Shown: positions 32,916 to 41,554 of the stretch, piece by piece | Layout of the letters: each line of letters starts with the position of its first letter | How positions within the stretch are numbered: the stretch's first letter is position 1 | Source of the DNA: a virus | Virus record (IMG/VR): IMGVR_UViG_3300047678_000069 | Span: 1-64,000 of that record | Direction: 5' to 3' (one strand) | DNA: 64,000 nt | The notes under the pieces: model-generated | The model's input: only the letters and a program-made list of their open reading frames with translations | The model's database searches: none | What the model was told of the DNA's origin: nothing | Position numbers and translations under genes: made by a program

Positions 32916-33770
32916 ATGAGTATCAAAAGCAATGCCCTGAAAATCACAACCCGTTCCGGCCACGAGATCTTCCGGTTCGAATCTGTTGCAGCGATGGATG
33001 GTTATGTTGACAAGACCATTCGTGGGCCAGAATTCTTCACAACAAATCCTAGTTTCACTGGACGGGAATTCAATAGTTGGGAACAGCTTCAAGAAGCCTT
33101 GAACAAAGCGTGGGAAGAGGGTATCGAAATTGTTGAAGCGTTTGTGACACGTCTCCGGAAGCTTGAATGGCCTGAGATCAAGGAAGTAAAGGCTCGCAAG
33201 GTTTACAGCACAGAAGGTGACGAAGTTGATTTCGATCGGCTTCATGCTGGTGTTCCAGAATTCTTCACGAAGATCGAACGTGAAAAGACTGGACCAGCAA
33301 CTGTGACCGTGGTGATTGATAACACCACTGCAGGATACATGGATTCGGAGGACATTCTGTGGCGTGGGGCTGCTGCTCTGGCGTTCACTGCTCTGCTGGA
33401 AGAAAAGGGGTATGGCGTTGAATTGTGGGTCACTAATGGCTCAAGACTCTACGCTTACCATCCAGACCGTGGTGTCATGACAGCAACGTGCCTGAAGCGT
33501 GCTGGTGATCCACTCGACATGAGCACCTTGACCTCAGTGGTCAGTGGTTGGTTCTACAGGACGGAAACGTTTCAGCTTCTGCACACAATCTGTGACCACC
33601 AACAGAAGGTCATGACTTCTGCGTACGGGAGGGTTCATTCCCCAACGTCAGAAGATCTTGACATGTTCACGGGTGATCAGAAACGGGTTTATGTTTCTGG
33701 GGTGTTCAGTTTCAGCGGTGCAGCAGACCTGATCGGTGATGAACTGAAAAGGATCTCAGTCGAAGATTAG
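32916..33770 (+). CDS. VWA-like partner protein of CobS-like ATPase
   Basis: 284 aa from the ATG at 32916 (GGAG seven bases upstream). The region FDRLHAGVPEFF, then ATVTVVIDNTTAGYMDSEDILWRG and YGVELWVTNGS, resembles divergent von Willebrand A domains next to CobS-like ATPases in phages (DUF7192-like, from memory). A canonical DxSxS MIDAS is replaced by IDNTTAG. Probably substrate adaptor for the ATPase. Confidence 0.65.
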   Translation: MSIKSNALKITTRSGHEIFRFESVAAMDGYVDKTIRGPEFFTTNPSFTGREFNSWEQLQEALNKAWEEGIEIVEAFVTRLRKLEWPEIKEVKARKVYSTEGDEVDFDRLHAGVPEFFTKIEREKTGPATVTVVIDNTTAGYMDSEDILWRGAAALAFTALLEEKGYGVELWVTNGSRLYAYHPDRGVMTATCLKRAGDPLDMSTLTSVVSGWFYRTETFQLLHTICDHQQKVMTSAYGRVHSPTSEDLDMFTGDQKRVYVSGVFSFSGAADLIGDELKRISVED

Positions 33771-33783
33771 TTCCGGAGTTCGG

Positions 33784-33892
33784 GGTAGGGCACCACGTTG
33801 ATGCCCTACCTTATGGACGAACATGAAAAGACCTACGGCGGTTGAGCGATTATTCGATTGGGGCAGGCATCGTGTTTGCCCCTTTCTTTTTA
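33784..33892 (+). promoter_or_regulatory. Tandem leader hairpins with terminator
   Basis: Stem 1: GGTAGGGCA/TGCCCTACC (33784-33792 with 33802-33810). Stem 2: GGGGCA/TGCCCC (33860-33865 with 33877-33882) followed by TTTCTTTTT, an intrinsic terminator. TGCCC of stem 1 can pair instead with GGGCA of stem 2. The next start is 21 bases further on. Confidence 0.6.
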
Positions 33893-33912
33893 CACCTTAT
33901 TTGGAGTTTATG

Positions 33913-34218
33913 ATGATCTACCGAGGCTACAAAATTGAACCCTTCCCAAACAGCTACCCTTTCCCGTTTTCGTATGTTCATACAGGCTACGATGGACCGG
34001 AAGACGACCGGCATGGGATTGAGGATACTGTTCAGGAATGTAAGGATGCAATTGATGATTGGTACGACGACCAGTTGTTCTGTGAACATTGCGATTCAAC
34101 TGGCATCGTGCATGTTCCGAATCGACCCTACCCAAACGATCCGCGAAGCATTGAAGAAACGTTTTCTGAAGAATGTGAAAAGTGTTCCAAGGTCCACAGT
34201 CAATTGTTAAACCAATAG
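33913..34218 (+). CDS. Small zinc-site protein (101 aa)
   Basis: The ATG at 33913 has GGAG six bases upstream. MIYRGYKIEPFPNSYPFPFSY is followed by an acidic middle and two Cys pairs (FCEHC and CEKC), so one zinc site is likely. Unknown function. Confidence 0.65.
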   Translation: MIYRGYKIEPFPNSYPFPFSYVHTGYDGPEDDRHGIEDTVQECKDAIDDWYDDQLFCEHCDSTGIVHVPNRPYPNDPRSIEETFSEECEKCSKVHSQLLNQ

Positions 34219-34233
34219 CAGGAATTTTTAACG

Positions 34234-34428
34234 ATGGTCATGGAAGCAGAAGTCCCCACAAGTGTTCGTTTACGTCGTGCAGGATTCGATAAGTGTGGCT
34301 ATAATCCTCGAGAACGAAAATGGAAAGTTGGGTGTACCAAGTGCAAGGCACTGGTCATCAATGGAGTGCCATGCCATGAATTAAATTGTTCAAACTTTGT
34401 TAAGGCAAAAAACCGTGGGTTCAAATAA
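34234..34428 (+). CDS. Small zinc-finger-like protein (64 aa)
   Basis: Basic, with CGYNPRERKWKVGCTKCKALV and CHELNC, a likely zinc ribbon. AGGA lies ten bases before the ATG at 34234. An internal ATG at 34240 is possible. Overlaps the HTH gene start. Confidence 0.6.
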   Translation: MVMEAEVPTSVRLRRAGFDKCGYNPRERKWKVGCTKCKALVINGVPCHELNCSNFVKAKNRGFK

Positions 34429-34645
34429 GGAACTACTGACAACTGGACAAGCTGCGACCGTGATTGGCTGCAGTATCCAACATGTAAGAACTTTGATCAA
34501 CAGAAAGAAATTGCTGGCGACTTCTGTGAAAACTGTGAACGGAAGTTCAACAGGGATGGAATGGCGGATTTCAATGGATGAAGCCAAAAGGTACAGAGCC
34601 TACCAACCAAAGAAAGGATGGAAGCGTGGTCAGAAACGAAAGTGA
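34415..34645 (+). CDS. Small HTH (MerR/excisionase-type) DNA-binding protein
   Basis: 76 aa from a GTG at 34415 (AAGG nine bases upstream). The sequence ELLTTGQAATVIGCSIQHVRTLINRKKL is a helix-turn-helix of the excisionase/HTH_17 class, followed by EWRISMDEAKRY, the usual wing, and a basic tail. Likely a regulator, perhaps of the plus-strand block. Confidence 0.7.
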   Translation: MGSNKELLTTGQAATVIGCSIQHVRTLINRKKLLATSVKTVNGSSTGMEWRISMDEAKRYRAYQPKKGWKRGQKRK

Positions 34646-34847
34646 TAAGTGGCAATCAAATGCAGAATGGAACCCGTGTTACGAGTTTGAAAACAACGTG
34701 ACAACGGACACACACCAAACTAAAGAACAGGCTGAAGCTGTGTGTCGTGGGTTGATGCGTGAAGGATTGGGTTGTGGGCGTATCCACTTCCCTGTGAGAG
34801 TTTGGGTGTCTGTAAAAGAAAGTGAGCAAGATCATGCCGAAAGTTGA
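34626..34847 (+). CDS. Small phage protein (73 aa)
   Basis: GTG at 34626 with AAGGA eight bases upstream. The core ETKEQAEAVCRGL-like stretch (HQTKEQAEAVCRGLMREGLG) and FPVRVWVSV recur in phage genomes as a small conserved protein. The ends overlap both neighbours. Unknown function. Confidence 0.6.
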   Translation: MVRNESDKWQSNAEWNPCYEFENNVTTDTHQTKEQAEAVCRGLMREGLGCGRIHFPVRVWVSVKESEQDHAES

Positions 34848-36447
34848 TTCACCCCTCAAGGCTTTGGGGAAACAGTTGAAGGAAAGCCGAAAGAAACTTC
34901 CACCGAATGTTATTGTCAGGGCTGGTGCAGGTTGTGGTAAGACAACAACACTGGTTGAAGGAATGAAGATGATGCGTGGCATCGAAACATTGATCACCCC
35001 TTCAGCACAACAGAAAGCTGTGTGGGATCAGATGATGTTGTCAAAGGATGCGTATTCGGTTTGCTTCACTTCGTTTGGTAAGGAACCAGCGGTGCAGATG
35101 GGTAAGAAGATTCCAGCGGGTTGCGAATCTATGACTCTGCATCAGATGGGATCGAGGATGGTGCGGAAAGCTTTTCCAATGGCTAAGCTTGACAAGAAAG
35201 GGGAAAAGGACAGCTTGATCATTGGCAAGGTTCTGAACGTGGACATCTACAGGTTCAAGAATTCGAAGTTCATGGAATACCAATCCCTAATGGACGCGAT
35301 CGAGAAGTGCAAGCTAACATTGATTGACGGCACCGAACCAATGCAAGTTGAGGACATGCTAAACCACTTTGACATTGTCGAGGGGCGGGATCTTATCTTC
35401 AAGCACATTGAAGAGATTCTTGAACTGTCAATGGACATCAAGACAACCGGGATGTACACGTTTCCCGATATGATCTGGATCCCGATCGTTCAGAAACTTC
35501 CAATTTTCAAGTTCGACCTATTGCTGGTCGACGAATTCCAAGACCTGAACCGTTGCCAGCAAGAATTGGCTTTGTTGGCTGGTCACAGGATCATAGGTGT
35601 TGGTGATGAGAATCAGTCAATCTTTGCGTTTGCTGGTGCAGACCAAGATTCGATGAAACGGCTTGAGAACCGTCTTCGCAATACGCCGAATGGGGTTGAA
35701 GTTTTGTTCTTGAACGAAACTCGAAGATGCGCAAAAGCCATTGTCAGGGAAGCCCAAAAAACTGTTCCAGATTTCTTTGCCCACGAAAGCAATCCTGAGG
35801 GAGAGGTCCTGTACGATCAGCTTGAAGATACGGAATTCGGTGATTCTTACAGGAAGCGAGTTGAGGACGGCGATATGGTTCTGTGCCGCTATAATGCACC
35901 GCTTGTTTCTCAGTGTTTTAAGTTCTTGAAGGGGAAACGCAAGGCACAGATTCGTGGTCGTGAAATTGGTGGCAGCTTGATCAGGATAATCTTCAGGGCA
36001 CTCAGGTATCGTGGGGACATACCGGACTTCACGAACAGTTCCAGGTTCAGTGATGATGTGTCATTGGTGGATCTTGAGTCAGGGCTTCAGGAATGGCTGG
36101 CATCAGAAGTTTCGAAAGAGCGATCCAAGAAGTTTGTTGACGAAACCAAGATCAACGGAAAGATCGATTGCTGTGAATGCATCAAAGTGTTCTGCAGCGA
36201 TTCAAAGTCAGCGGCTGAAGTGGTTGTCAGGATCAATCAAGTGTTCACTGACACAACTTGTGAAGGGATCATGCTGAGTTCGATCCATAAAGCCAAAGGC
36301 CTTGAATGCAAGACCGTTTGGCTTCTTCAGCCACAGTCAAATTCAAAGTATCGAAAGCCCGCTCCAAAATGGCAGAGCAAACAGGAGACCAACCTTGAGC
36401 ATGTTGGTATCACAAGGGCAATGAATAAACTGGTTTATGTTCACTAG
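34834..36447 (+). CDS. UvrD/Rep-like superfamily 1 helicase
   Basis: 537 aa from the ATG at 34834. Walker A AGAGCGKTTT (30-39), motif II LLLVDEFQDLN, motif III GDENQSIFAFAGAD, motif V SSIHKAKGLECKTVWLL and motif VI HVGITRAMNKLVYV are all present. It unwinds DNA 3' to 5'. Smaller than UvrD, lacking parts of the accessory domains. Role in replication or recombination is likely. Confidence 0.9.
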   Translation: MPKVDSPLKALGKQLKESRKKLPPNVIVRAGAGCGKTTTLVEGMKMMRGIETLITPSAQQKAVWDQMMLSKDAYSVCFTSFGKEPAVQMGKKIPAGCESMTLHQMGSRMVRKAFPMAKLDKKGEKDSLIIGKVLNVDIYRFKNSKFMEYQSLMDAIEKCKLTLIDGTEPMQVEDMLNHFDIVEGRDLIFKHIEEILELSMDIKTTGMYTFPDMIWIPIVQKLPIFKFDLLLVDEFQDLNRCQQELALLAGHRIIGVGDENQSIFAFAGADQDSMKRLENRLRNTPNGVEVLFLNETRRCAKAIVREAQKTVPDFFAHESNPEGEVLYDQLEDTEFGDSYRKRVEDGDMVLCRYNAPLVSQCFKFLKGKRKAQIRGREIGGSLIRIIFRALRYRGDIPDFTNSSRFSDDVSLVDLESGLQEWLASEVSKERSKKFVDETKINGKIDCCECIKVFCSDSKSAAEVVVRINQVFTDTTCEGIMLSSIHKAKGLECKTVWLLQPQSNSKYRKPAPKWQSKQETNLEHVGITRAMNKLVYVH

Positions 36448-36471
36448 GTGTTTCTTGAAAGGATGTTGATC

Positions 36472-36909
36472 ATGCAAAGGATTGCGAAGTTGTTGTTCTG
36501 GCTGAGTGTATTGGTGACCGTATGTTGCGGTTGCCGTTGGTGTGGAACCGATTACCAAGGAACTGAAATCATGAAGGAAATGTTGCCAGTTGAACACAAG
36601 CCAAGAAATCACAAGCCAAAAGCTTCTGAGCGTATTGACTTTACGGTTGAAGATGAGCGAGGGTTCCGCGAACGATTTGAGTGTGCGTCGGTTGAAGAGT
36701 TTTCGAACAGGGTGTTCAAGTATTGTCTTGGAGTGTGGAAAGCCAAGACAGCACGATACCGAAATGTTCTGGCAACTGAACTGACCGTCATTCTGGATGC
36801 GAACTTTCGCATGGGACGTACGAACTTTGCGTTTGAGCATGGTGGACTCAAGTTTCTTCCAACAGCTTATTATTTGAAAGGAGGTCAGGCTGCAACGTAT
36901 AACAGTTGA
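36472..36909 (+). CDS. Putative lipoprotein (145 aa)
   Basis: Signal peptide MQRIAKLLFWLSVLVTVCCGC with Cys at positions 18-21 suitable for lipobox processing. The mature part is basic and soluble. AAAGGA lies eight bases before the ATG at 36472. It could act on the envelope, for example in superinfection exclusion; this is inference. Confidence 0.65.
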   Translation: MQRIAKLLFWLSVLVTVCCGCRWCGTDYQGTEIMKEMLPVEHKPRNHKPKASERIDFTVEDERGFRERFECASVEEFSNRVFKYCLGVWKAKTARYRNVLATELTVILDANFRMGRTNFAFEHGGLKFLPTAYYLKGGQAATYNS

Positions 36910-36940
36910 AAAGAATTGTTGTACAATGATCGGGCATTTT

Positions 36941-36987
36941 GGTTGTAAGGTTCACAACCCAATTTGATGTTCAGGTTGGGTTTCTTT
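36941..36987 (+). promoter_or_regulatory. Candidate attenuator before acidic protein gene
   Basis: Terminator stem AACCCAA/TTGGGTT (36956-36962 with 36976-36982) followed by TCTTTT. The overlapping alternative stem GGTTGT/ACAACC (36941-36946 with 36954-36959) uses the same AACC bases, so the two folds exclude each other. The start codon is 29 bases downstream. Confidence 0.6.
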
Positions 36988-37015
36988 TCCAGTTATTTGT
37001 TTGGAGTATTTTGAA

Positions 37016-37600
<585 letters not shown>

Positions 37601-37644
37601 AACTTGATGGGCTGACTTTTCTCTGGTTGGTCAGACCATAAATT

Positions 37645-37692
37645 TGCACGGCGATCTGAAGGGGAAACCTTTTGGGTCGCCGTGCATTTTCG
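37645..37692 (+). terminator. Intrinsic terminator ending plus block
   Basis: A perfect 10-bp stem TGCACGGCGA/TCGCCGTGCA (37645-37654 with 37677-37686) then TTTTCG. It closes the plus-strand block. Confidence 0.85.
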
Positions 37693-37737
37693 TTTGTAGG
37701 GTTGAACGGTTTGCAGGGTTACTTGTTGGTTGTTACT

Positions 37738-37816
37738 TGTTGGTTGTTGGTTGTTGGTTGTTGGTTGTTGGTTGTTGGTTGTTGGTTGTTGGTTGTTGGT
37801 TGTTGGTTGTTGGTTG
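37738..37816. repeat. Heptamer tandem repeat TTGTTGG (about 11 copies)
   Basis: Uninterrupted TTGTTGG units on the plus strand within the 607-bp gap 37601-38207, preceded by diverged copies. The G-rich strand could form G-quadruplexes. ORFs read through it on either strand are artefacts. Confidence 0.9.
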
Positions 37817-38110
37817 CTGCGGGATTCTTGCGTGGGCTTGCAGGGTGGTTGTGTGGCTCTTGGTTGGTTGTTGGGCAGGGTTTTATTGGGCTTTTGGCTA
37901 GGGGGCGTTTGTGGGGCAAAATTGGGGCTTTTGCGATGGCTCTGGCAGGGCTTTGCAGGGGCTTTAAGCGTGGGGGGCTCTAGGGTCGGTTGGGTTTCGA
38001 AAAGCGACGCGTCTGTGGGCTTGTGGGGGGCCTTAAAACGCAAAATCGCAAGGGGTTTAGGTGGGCAGAGTTTGGGTAGGGTTTACTGTACAGTCGTATA
38101 GTATCAGATT
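37817..38110. other. G-rich island at convergent boundary
   Basis: Gene-free G/T-rich plus strand with many GGGG runs, between the plus block and the minus late block. The word CCTTAAAACGCAAAAT (near 38030) recurs inverted in the 54720-55190 gene. No gene seen. Confidence 0.5.
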
Positions 38111-38126
38111 TTGGTGGGTGTACCAA

Positions 38127-38160
38127 CGAAAAACCATCCAGATTTTTTGTCTGGATGGTT
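38127..38160 (-). terminator. Strong terminator closing minus block
   Basis: An 11-bp perfect stem AACCATCCAGA/TCTGGATGGTT (38132-38142 with 38150-38160). On the minus strand it is followed by TTTTTCG. It lies 48 bases past the 116-aa gene. Confidence 0.85.
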
Positions 38161-38207
38161 CATTTAGTTAGAGGAACAGAAATAAAACGTTTGGTTGTGA
38201 ACCGCGA

Positions 38208-38555
38208 TCAGACTGGTTCTTCTACTGGCGGAACTTCTTCGTCCGGAACATCGCGGACAGCCACGACTTCATGACCAAGACCAAACGCTGGAAGTGGATC
38301 TTCCAAGTCGCCGACTTGAAACGTGTACTGTTCGGAGACAACAGTCTTATCTTCTCCATTCACGGCCTTGCCGGTTGTGTGGACGCGGAAGATGACCGAC
38401 TGACTCGCTTTCACTTCGACAATGATGTTCGTGATCTCTGGTGATACTTCAGACTCCAAAGCTGGAGTTCCGTCAATCACCACTTCCACGACCTGTTTCG
38501 TGATGTCACCTGATGGCGATGGTGACCATTTCAATTTCACATCGGCTACCAACAT
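38208..38555 (-). CDS. Beta-sandwich (Fn3-like) protein (115 aa)
   Basis: The ATG at 38555 (AGGAG nine bases upstream) is preferred. MLVADVKLKWSPSPSGD, VSPEITNIIVEVKAS and SEQYTFQVGDLEDPLP resemble a fibronectin III-like or Ig-like strand order. The tail is acidic and Pro-rich. Such domains decorate virions. It has its own promoter and terminator. Confidence 0.55.
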   Translation of the reverse strand: MLVADVKLKWSPSPSGDITKQVVEVVIDGTPALESEVSPEITNIIVEVKASQSVIFRVHTTGKAVNGEDKTVVSEQYTFQVGDLEDPLPAFGLGHEVVAVRDVPDEEVPPVEEPV

Positions 38556-38630
38556 TCGAACAAACTCCTTCAAACAACTTTTAACAAACTAACAGAATGT
38601 GCCGAAACAGTTCCGGCGTTCGACTTGTGT

Positions 38631-38639
38631 ATTATAGCA
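38631..38639 (-). promoter_or_regulatory. Extended -10 promoter
   Basis: Minus-strand TGCTATAAT, a perfect extended -10, 76 bases before the Fn3-like gene. A short GCCG/CGGC hairpin follows near the expected 5' end. Confidence 0.6.
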
Positions 38640-38646
38640 TAAACGA

Positions 38647-38706
38647 TCCCCGGTTTGGGCTGAAACGTTGTTGGAGCATTCAACGTGGCAGTTTCCAAAC
38701 CGGGGA
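38647..38706. terminator. 12-bp hairpin between operons
   Basis: TCCCCGGTTTGG/CCAAACCGGGGA (38647-38658 with 38695-38706), with an inner ACGTTG/CAACGT stem. The T run (TTTTTCG) follows on the plus strand; on the minus strand only TCGTTT follows. It may end the upstream minus-strand operon or block antisense transcription. Confidence 0.65.
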
Positions 38707-38740
38707 TTTTTCGTCGGAAGATTTTAGCAACCCTTGAGAG

Positions 38741-39493
38741 TTATCGTTGCTGAATCTTTTCATGGTTATAGTTGCGGTTCAACCTGCGAATTTGAAATGT
38801 TTCTCGCAGCTTTTCGAGTCGGGCTTCACTCTGCTGGGGAAGAGAGCCGTCGGAATATTGTGTGGCACGACCAAACCAGTTTGTTGTAGGTTCTCCTATG
38901 TGAAGGACTTCGAATGGGGGTCTGACTTTGTTGAAGTGATGCCACTTCTGTTGAAAGAAGGAATCGGCACCGCCTGCATGTTTCCAGTTGATATCATGCC
39001 ACGGAGCAGGTCCAAGGACAGGATCTTCAGCATGAAACACCTGACAGTAGCCTGCAAACTCAGCGACGTTTCTATGTACTGGATATTGAGGCCAGTATGG
39101 TTCCTGAGGAACTCCTGTGAGTGACGGGTACATTCTTCTGAGCGGGGTGTAGAGAGTGCCTCTTTCGATGTTGAATTCTGGAACCTTCTTCGGAATCAGA
39201 ATGTCAGCGTCAAGTAAGCACAACCATCCATGCCGTCCAAAATTGTCAAGCCCCTCTTCGAGTGCTCTCCATTTGTTGAAGTATGCTCCATCTTCATAGA
39301 AGGCATCTGTGATATGGATTGCACAGTCAAGTCCCTCAAAGGCAAAGAGCCGCGTCTCAACGTCTGCCTTTGAAGTGATGACCATAACATCATCGAAGTG
39401 ATGCATATTGTATGGAAGAGTGATCTTCAGCATATCAACACAGTCGACACAGACGATAACAGCCCGAACAGGGGGATTGGAAGAATTGAACAT
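38741..39493 (-). CDS. Glycosyltransferase-like protein 1
   Basis: 250 aa with a GT-A fold pattern: VIVCVDCVDMLKITLPYNM at the start, VITSKAD, and the metal-binding DAD (95-97) in WLCLLDADILIP. The later motif HAGGADSFFQ is shared with the next gene. It probably transfers a sugar or related group. AAGG lies seven bases upstream. Paralogue of the 269-aa gene. Confidence 0.7.
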   Translation of the reverse strand: MFNSSNPPVRAVIVCVDCVDMLKITLPYNMHHFDDVMVITSKADVETRLFAFEGLDCAIHITDAFYEDGAYFNKWRALEEGLDNFGRHGWLCLLDADILIPKKVPEFNIERGTLYTPLRRMYPSLTGVPQEPYWPQYPVHRNVAEFAGYCQVFHAEDPVLGPAPWHDINWKHAGGADSFFQQKWHHFNKVRPPFEVLHIGEPTTNWFGRATQYSDGSLPQQSEARLEKLRETFQIRRLNRNYNHEKIQQR

Positions 39494-39495
39494 GA

Positions 39496-40305
39496 TTAAC
39501 CTTGGTTCTCAGGGGGAACAGATTTGTGCCATCGATAGTTTGAAACATAGCCGGGGACTGCAACACGGTCACTCTCATAATGGTCAGGTTGTGTTCCGTC
39601 TCTCAGCCACCCGTTGACAACATGCATTGACTTCAAAACTTTGTTGCGTTCTTCTGCCTCAGGAATTGGCTCGGAATCTAAACGGTCTGTGACACGTCCG
39701 TACCAATTCGAATCGCGAGGGCCTAAGTGCAGGACCGTGAACGGCATTCTCTTTCTCTCATGTGGAGGCCACAGGTTCTGAAAATAACTGTCGCCACCTC
39801 CTGCGTGCCTGAATGTTGGATCATACCAATACGGTTGATCTCTCAGGTAAGGGCTTGAGGCATTGAACAGTTGGAAGAAGCCGGGGAACTCTCTGTCATG
39901 TGTCGACTTAGCATATCTCCAAGCCCTATCAGGATTGCCCTGACTGAAGTCTACAGGATTGTTGAGAATAAGACGACTTGGACCGTACAACTTGACAGGA
40001 TCAAGTTGCGGCAGGTTCATAGCCGGGGGGAATACAATGTCAGCATCCCAGATTATGATCCACCCATCTCTCCCCAGTAAATCTAGCCCCTCTTCCATTG
40101 CAAGCCCCTTATTGAAGCGGGCACCGTAACGAGTAAAAGCATCTGTCCTGTGCAGCTTTACTGAGGGAAAGTACGAGACGAGGTCAGCGGTCTTGGTGTC
40201 AGTCAGGGAAGTCACCACCACACACTCTTCCATGTACTTCATGTTCAGGGGGAGTGTCATCCTCAAAAGGTCGTCATAGTCTACGCAGATTACAATGCCT
40301 CTCAT
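39496..40305 (-). CDS. Glycosyltransferase-like protein 2 (paralogue)
   Basis: 269 aa, clearly duplicated from its neighbour. VICVDYDDLLRMTLPLNMKYM, DAD at 87-89 (IIIWDADIVFP), HAGGGDSYFQ and FTVLHLGPRDSNWYGR all align. The start overlaps the methyltransferase stop (ATGA). Different C-termini suggest different acceptors. Confidence 0.7.
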   Translation of the reverse strand: MRGIVICVDYDDLLRMTLPLNMKYMEECVVVTSLTDTKTADLVSYFPSVKLHRTDAFTRYGARFNKGLAMEEGLDLLGRDGWIIIWDADIVFPPAMNLPQLDPVKLYGPSRLILNNPVDFSQGNPDRAWRYAKSTHDREFPGFFQLFNASSPYLRDQPYWYDPTFRHAGGGDSYFQNLWPPHERKRMPFTVLHLGPRDSNWYGRVTDRLDSEPIPEAEERNKVLKSMHVVNGWLRDGTQPDHYESDRVAVPGYVSNYRWHKSVPPENQG

Positions 40306-40892
40306 TGGGCTCCCTTTCTCTTCAGTGTGACAAGTGAATTGCAGCGATTGACTATGCTGTAGTGTTGGTCAACTATGAATGCGTCAACTGCAGGCTTCAC
40401 ACCTGTCCATGTTGGGTCTTCATAATCATGCAGGAACACAGTAGACGGTCTGAACTTCGCAACAACTGCCAGATCAGCCGACACCCCTTCAAACGAATGA
40501 TCACCATCGATGAACACGATAGGCAACTCTGGAAAATAAGGTGACTTATGAAACTCCTCAAGTGTTCCAGTGAATAGTTGCATGTTCGGCAGAGCATTAG
40601 AAACCCAATGATCCTTCCTCTTCACTTCCTTGTTGGCATATTCCTGCGGAGGGTCAACTTCGATTGAGGCAAAGTTGTCAATACAGTACAGATCAAGGTT
40701 TGGATGTGACTTTGCGATAATGTGAGCCGACACTCCTGAAGCTGTTCCAACTTCGATCAGGGTTCCGTAGTTTGGAAGCTGTGCGATCAATACCATCAAT
40801 TCAGTGTATGACAACCATGAGGCCCCCTGAAGTCCCCGATAGAGTCTTGGTAGTGCATTGTCGTTGTGATCGTTGATTGGTTCAGGAATCAT
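40302..40892 (-). CDS. Class I SAM-dependent methyltransferase (Methyltransf_24-like)
   Basis: 196 aa from the ATG at 40892 (GGAG eight bases upstream). Motif I is TLIEVGTASGVSAHIIA, then LYCIDNF (acidic end of beta2), IVFIDGDHSFEGV, and FLHDYEDP. The IDGDHSFEGV pattern is typical of methyltransferases acting on sugars or natural products. Coupled to both neighbours. Confidence 0.8.
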   Translation of the reverse strand: MIPEPINDHNDNALPRLYRGLQGASWLSYTELMVLIAQLPNYGTLIEVGTASGVSAHIIAKSHPNLDLYCIDNFASIEVDPPQEYANKEVKRKDHWVSNALPNMQLFTGTLEEFHKSPYFPELPIVFIDGDHSFEGVSADLAVVAKFRPSTVFLHDYEDPTWTGVKPAVDAFIVDQHYSIVNRCNSLVTLKRKGAQ

Positions 40893-41554
40893 CGAAAATT
40901 CTCCGCGACGCAATAGATGAAATTCTCTTTGGGGACAATCCGCTTGGTCACGATGTAATTGACCTTATACTTCGCTTCGATCAGCATTGTGGTCAATGAT
41001 GTTGAATTGAAGAACCAGAAGTGGTCTGAGTTGTACAGGTCACTATCGTCAGGGATCAGAATGAAGGCGAGCCCGTGAGGCTTCAGGACTGTTTTGAGTT
41101 TCTCCAAAGCTGATGGAGCGTCCTCAAAGTGCTCAAGAGAGTGAGCCAGGAAAGCAACATCGTATTCCTGTGTAGGCTCAAACTCCTCAAAGGTTGAATT
41201 GTGTACCGTGATCTCAGGCCACTTCTCACTCATGAGGTCACATGCCCACTTGGAAGGTTCAACCGCTGTGTATGTGAATTTCTTTTCAAGAAACATTGGA
41301 ACATACTGTGAGCGACCTGAACCTATCTCAATGACAGACTTACCTCGTCCATAAGGAAGCGGCGGGAAGTTCTCATTGAACTCTCGAATATGGTTTTCAT
41401 CCTTTCCCTGAATCGAGTCATAGTATTCCTGCGACAAAAGCTGGATTGGGTTGTAACTCTTCTGATGGCGAGGACATTTCCGAATGTTGTAGCGGGCTGA
41501 TGTTGTGGGGTGTACCCTGAGAAGGCAACCGCAAGTCAATGGATGTGTAATCAT
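40889..41554 (-). CDS. SAM-dependent methyltransferase with zinc-like N-terminus
   Basis: 221 aa. The N-terminal CGCLLRVH...KCPRH resembles a zinc ribbon of methyltransferases that follow sugar-modifying enzymes. Motif I SVIEIGSGRSQYVPMF near residue 75, motif VAFLAHSLEHFEDA and HGLAFILIPD are Methyltransf_11/23-type. Stop and start overlap neighbours. Confidence 0.8.
   Translation of the reverse strand: MITHPLTCGCLLRVHPTTSARYNIRKCPRHQKSYNPIQLLSQEYYDSIQGKDENHIREFNENFPPLPYGRGKSVIEIGSGRSQYVPMFLEKKFTYTAVEPSKWACDLMSEKWPEITVHNSTFEEFEPTQEYDVAFLAHSLEHFEDAPSALEKLKTVLKPHGLAFILIPDDSDLYNSDHFWFFNSTSLTTMLIEAKYKVNYIVTKRIVPKENFIYCVAENFR

Noticed and set aside
37644-38101. Overlapping ORFs in the TTGTTGG region
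   Set aside because: Translations are Leu/Val/Gly/Cys or Thr/Asn/Gln repeats of the heptamer in several frames, with no coding signal.
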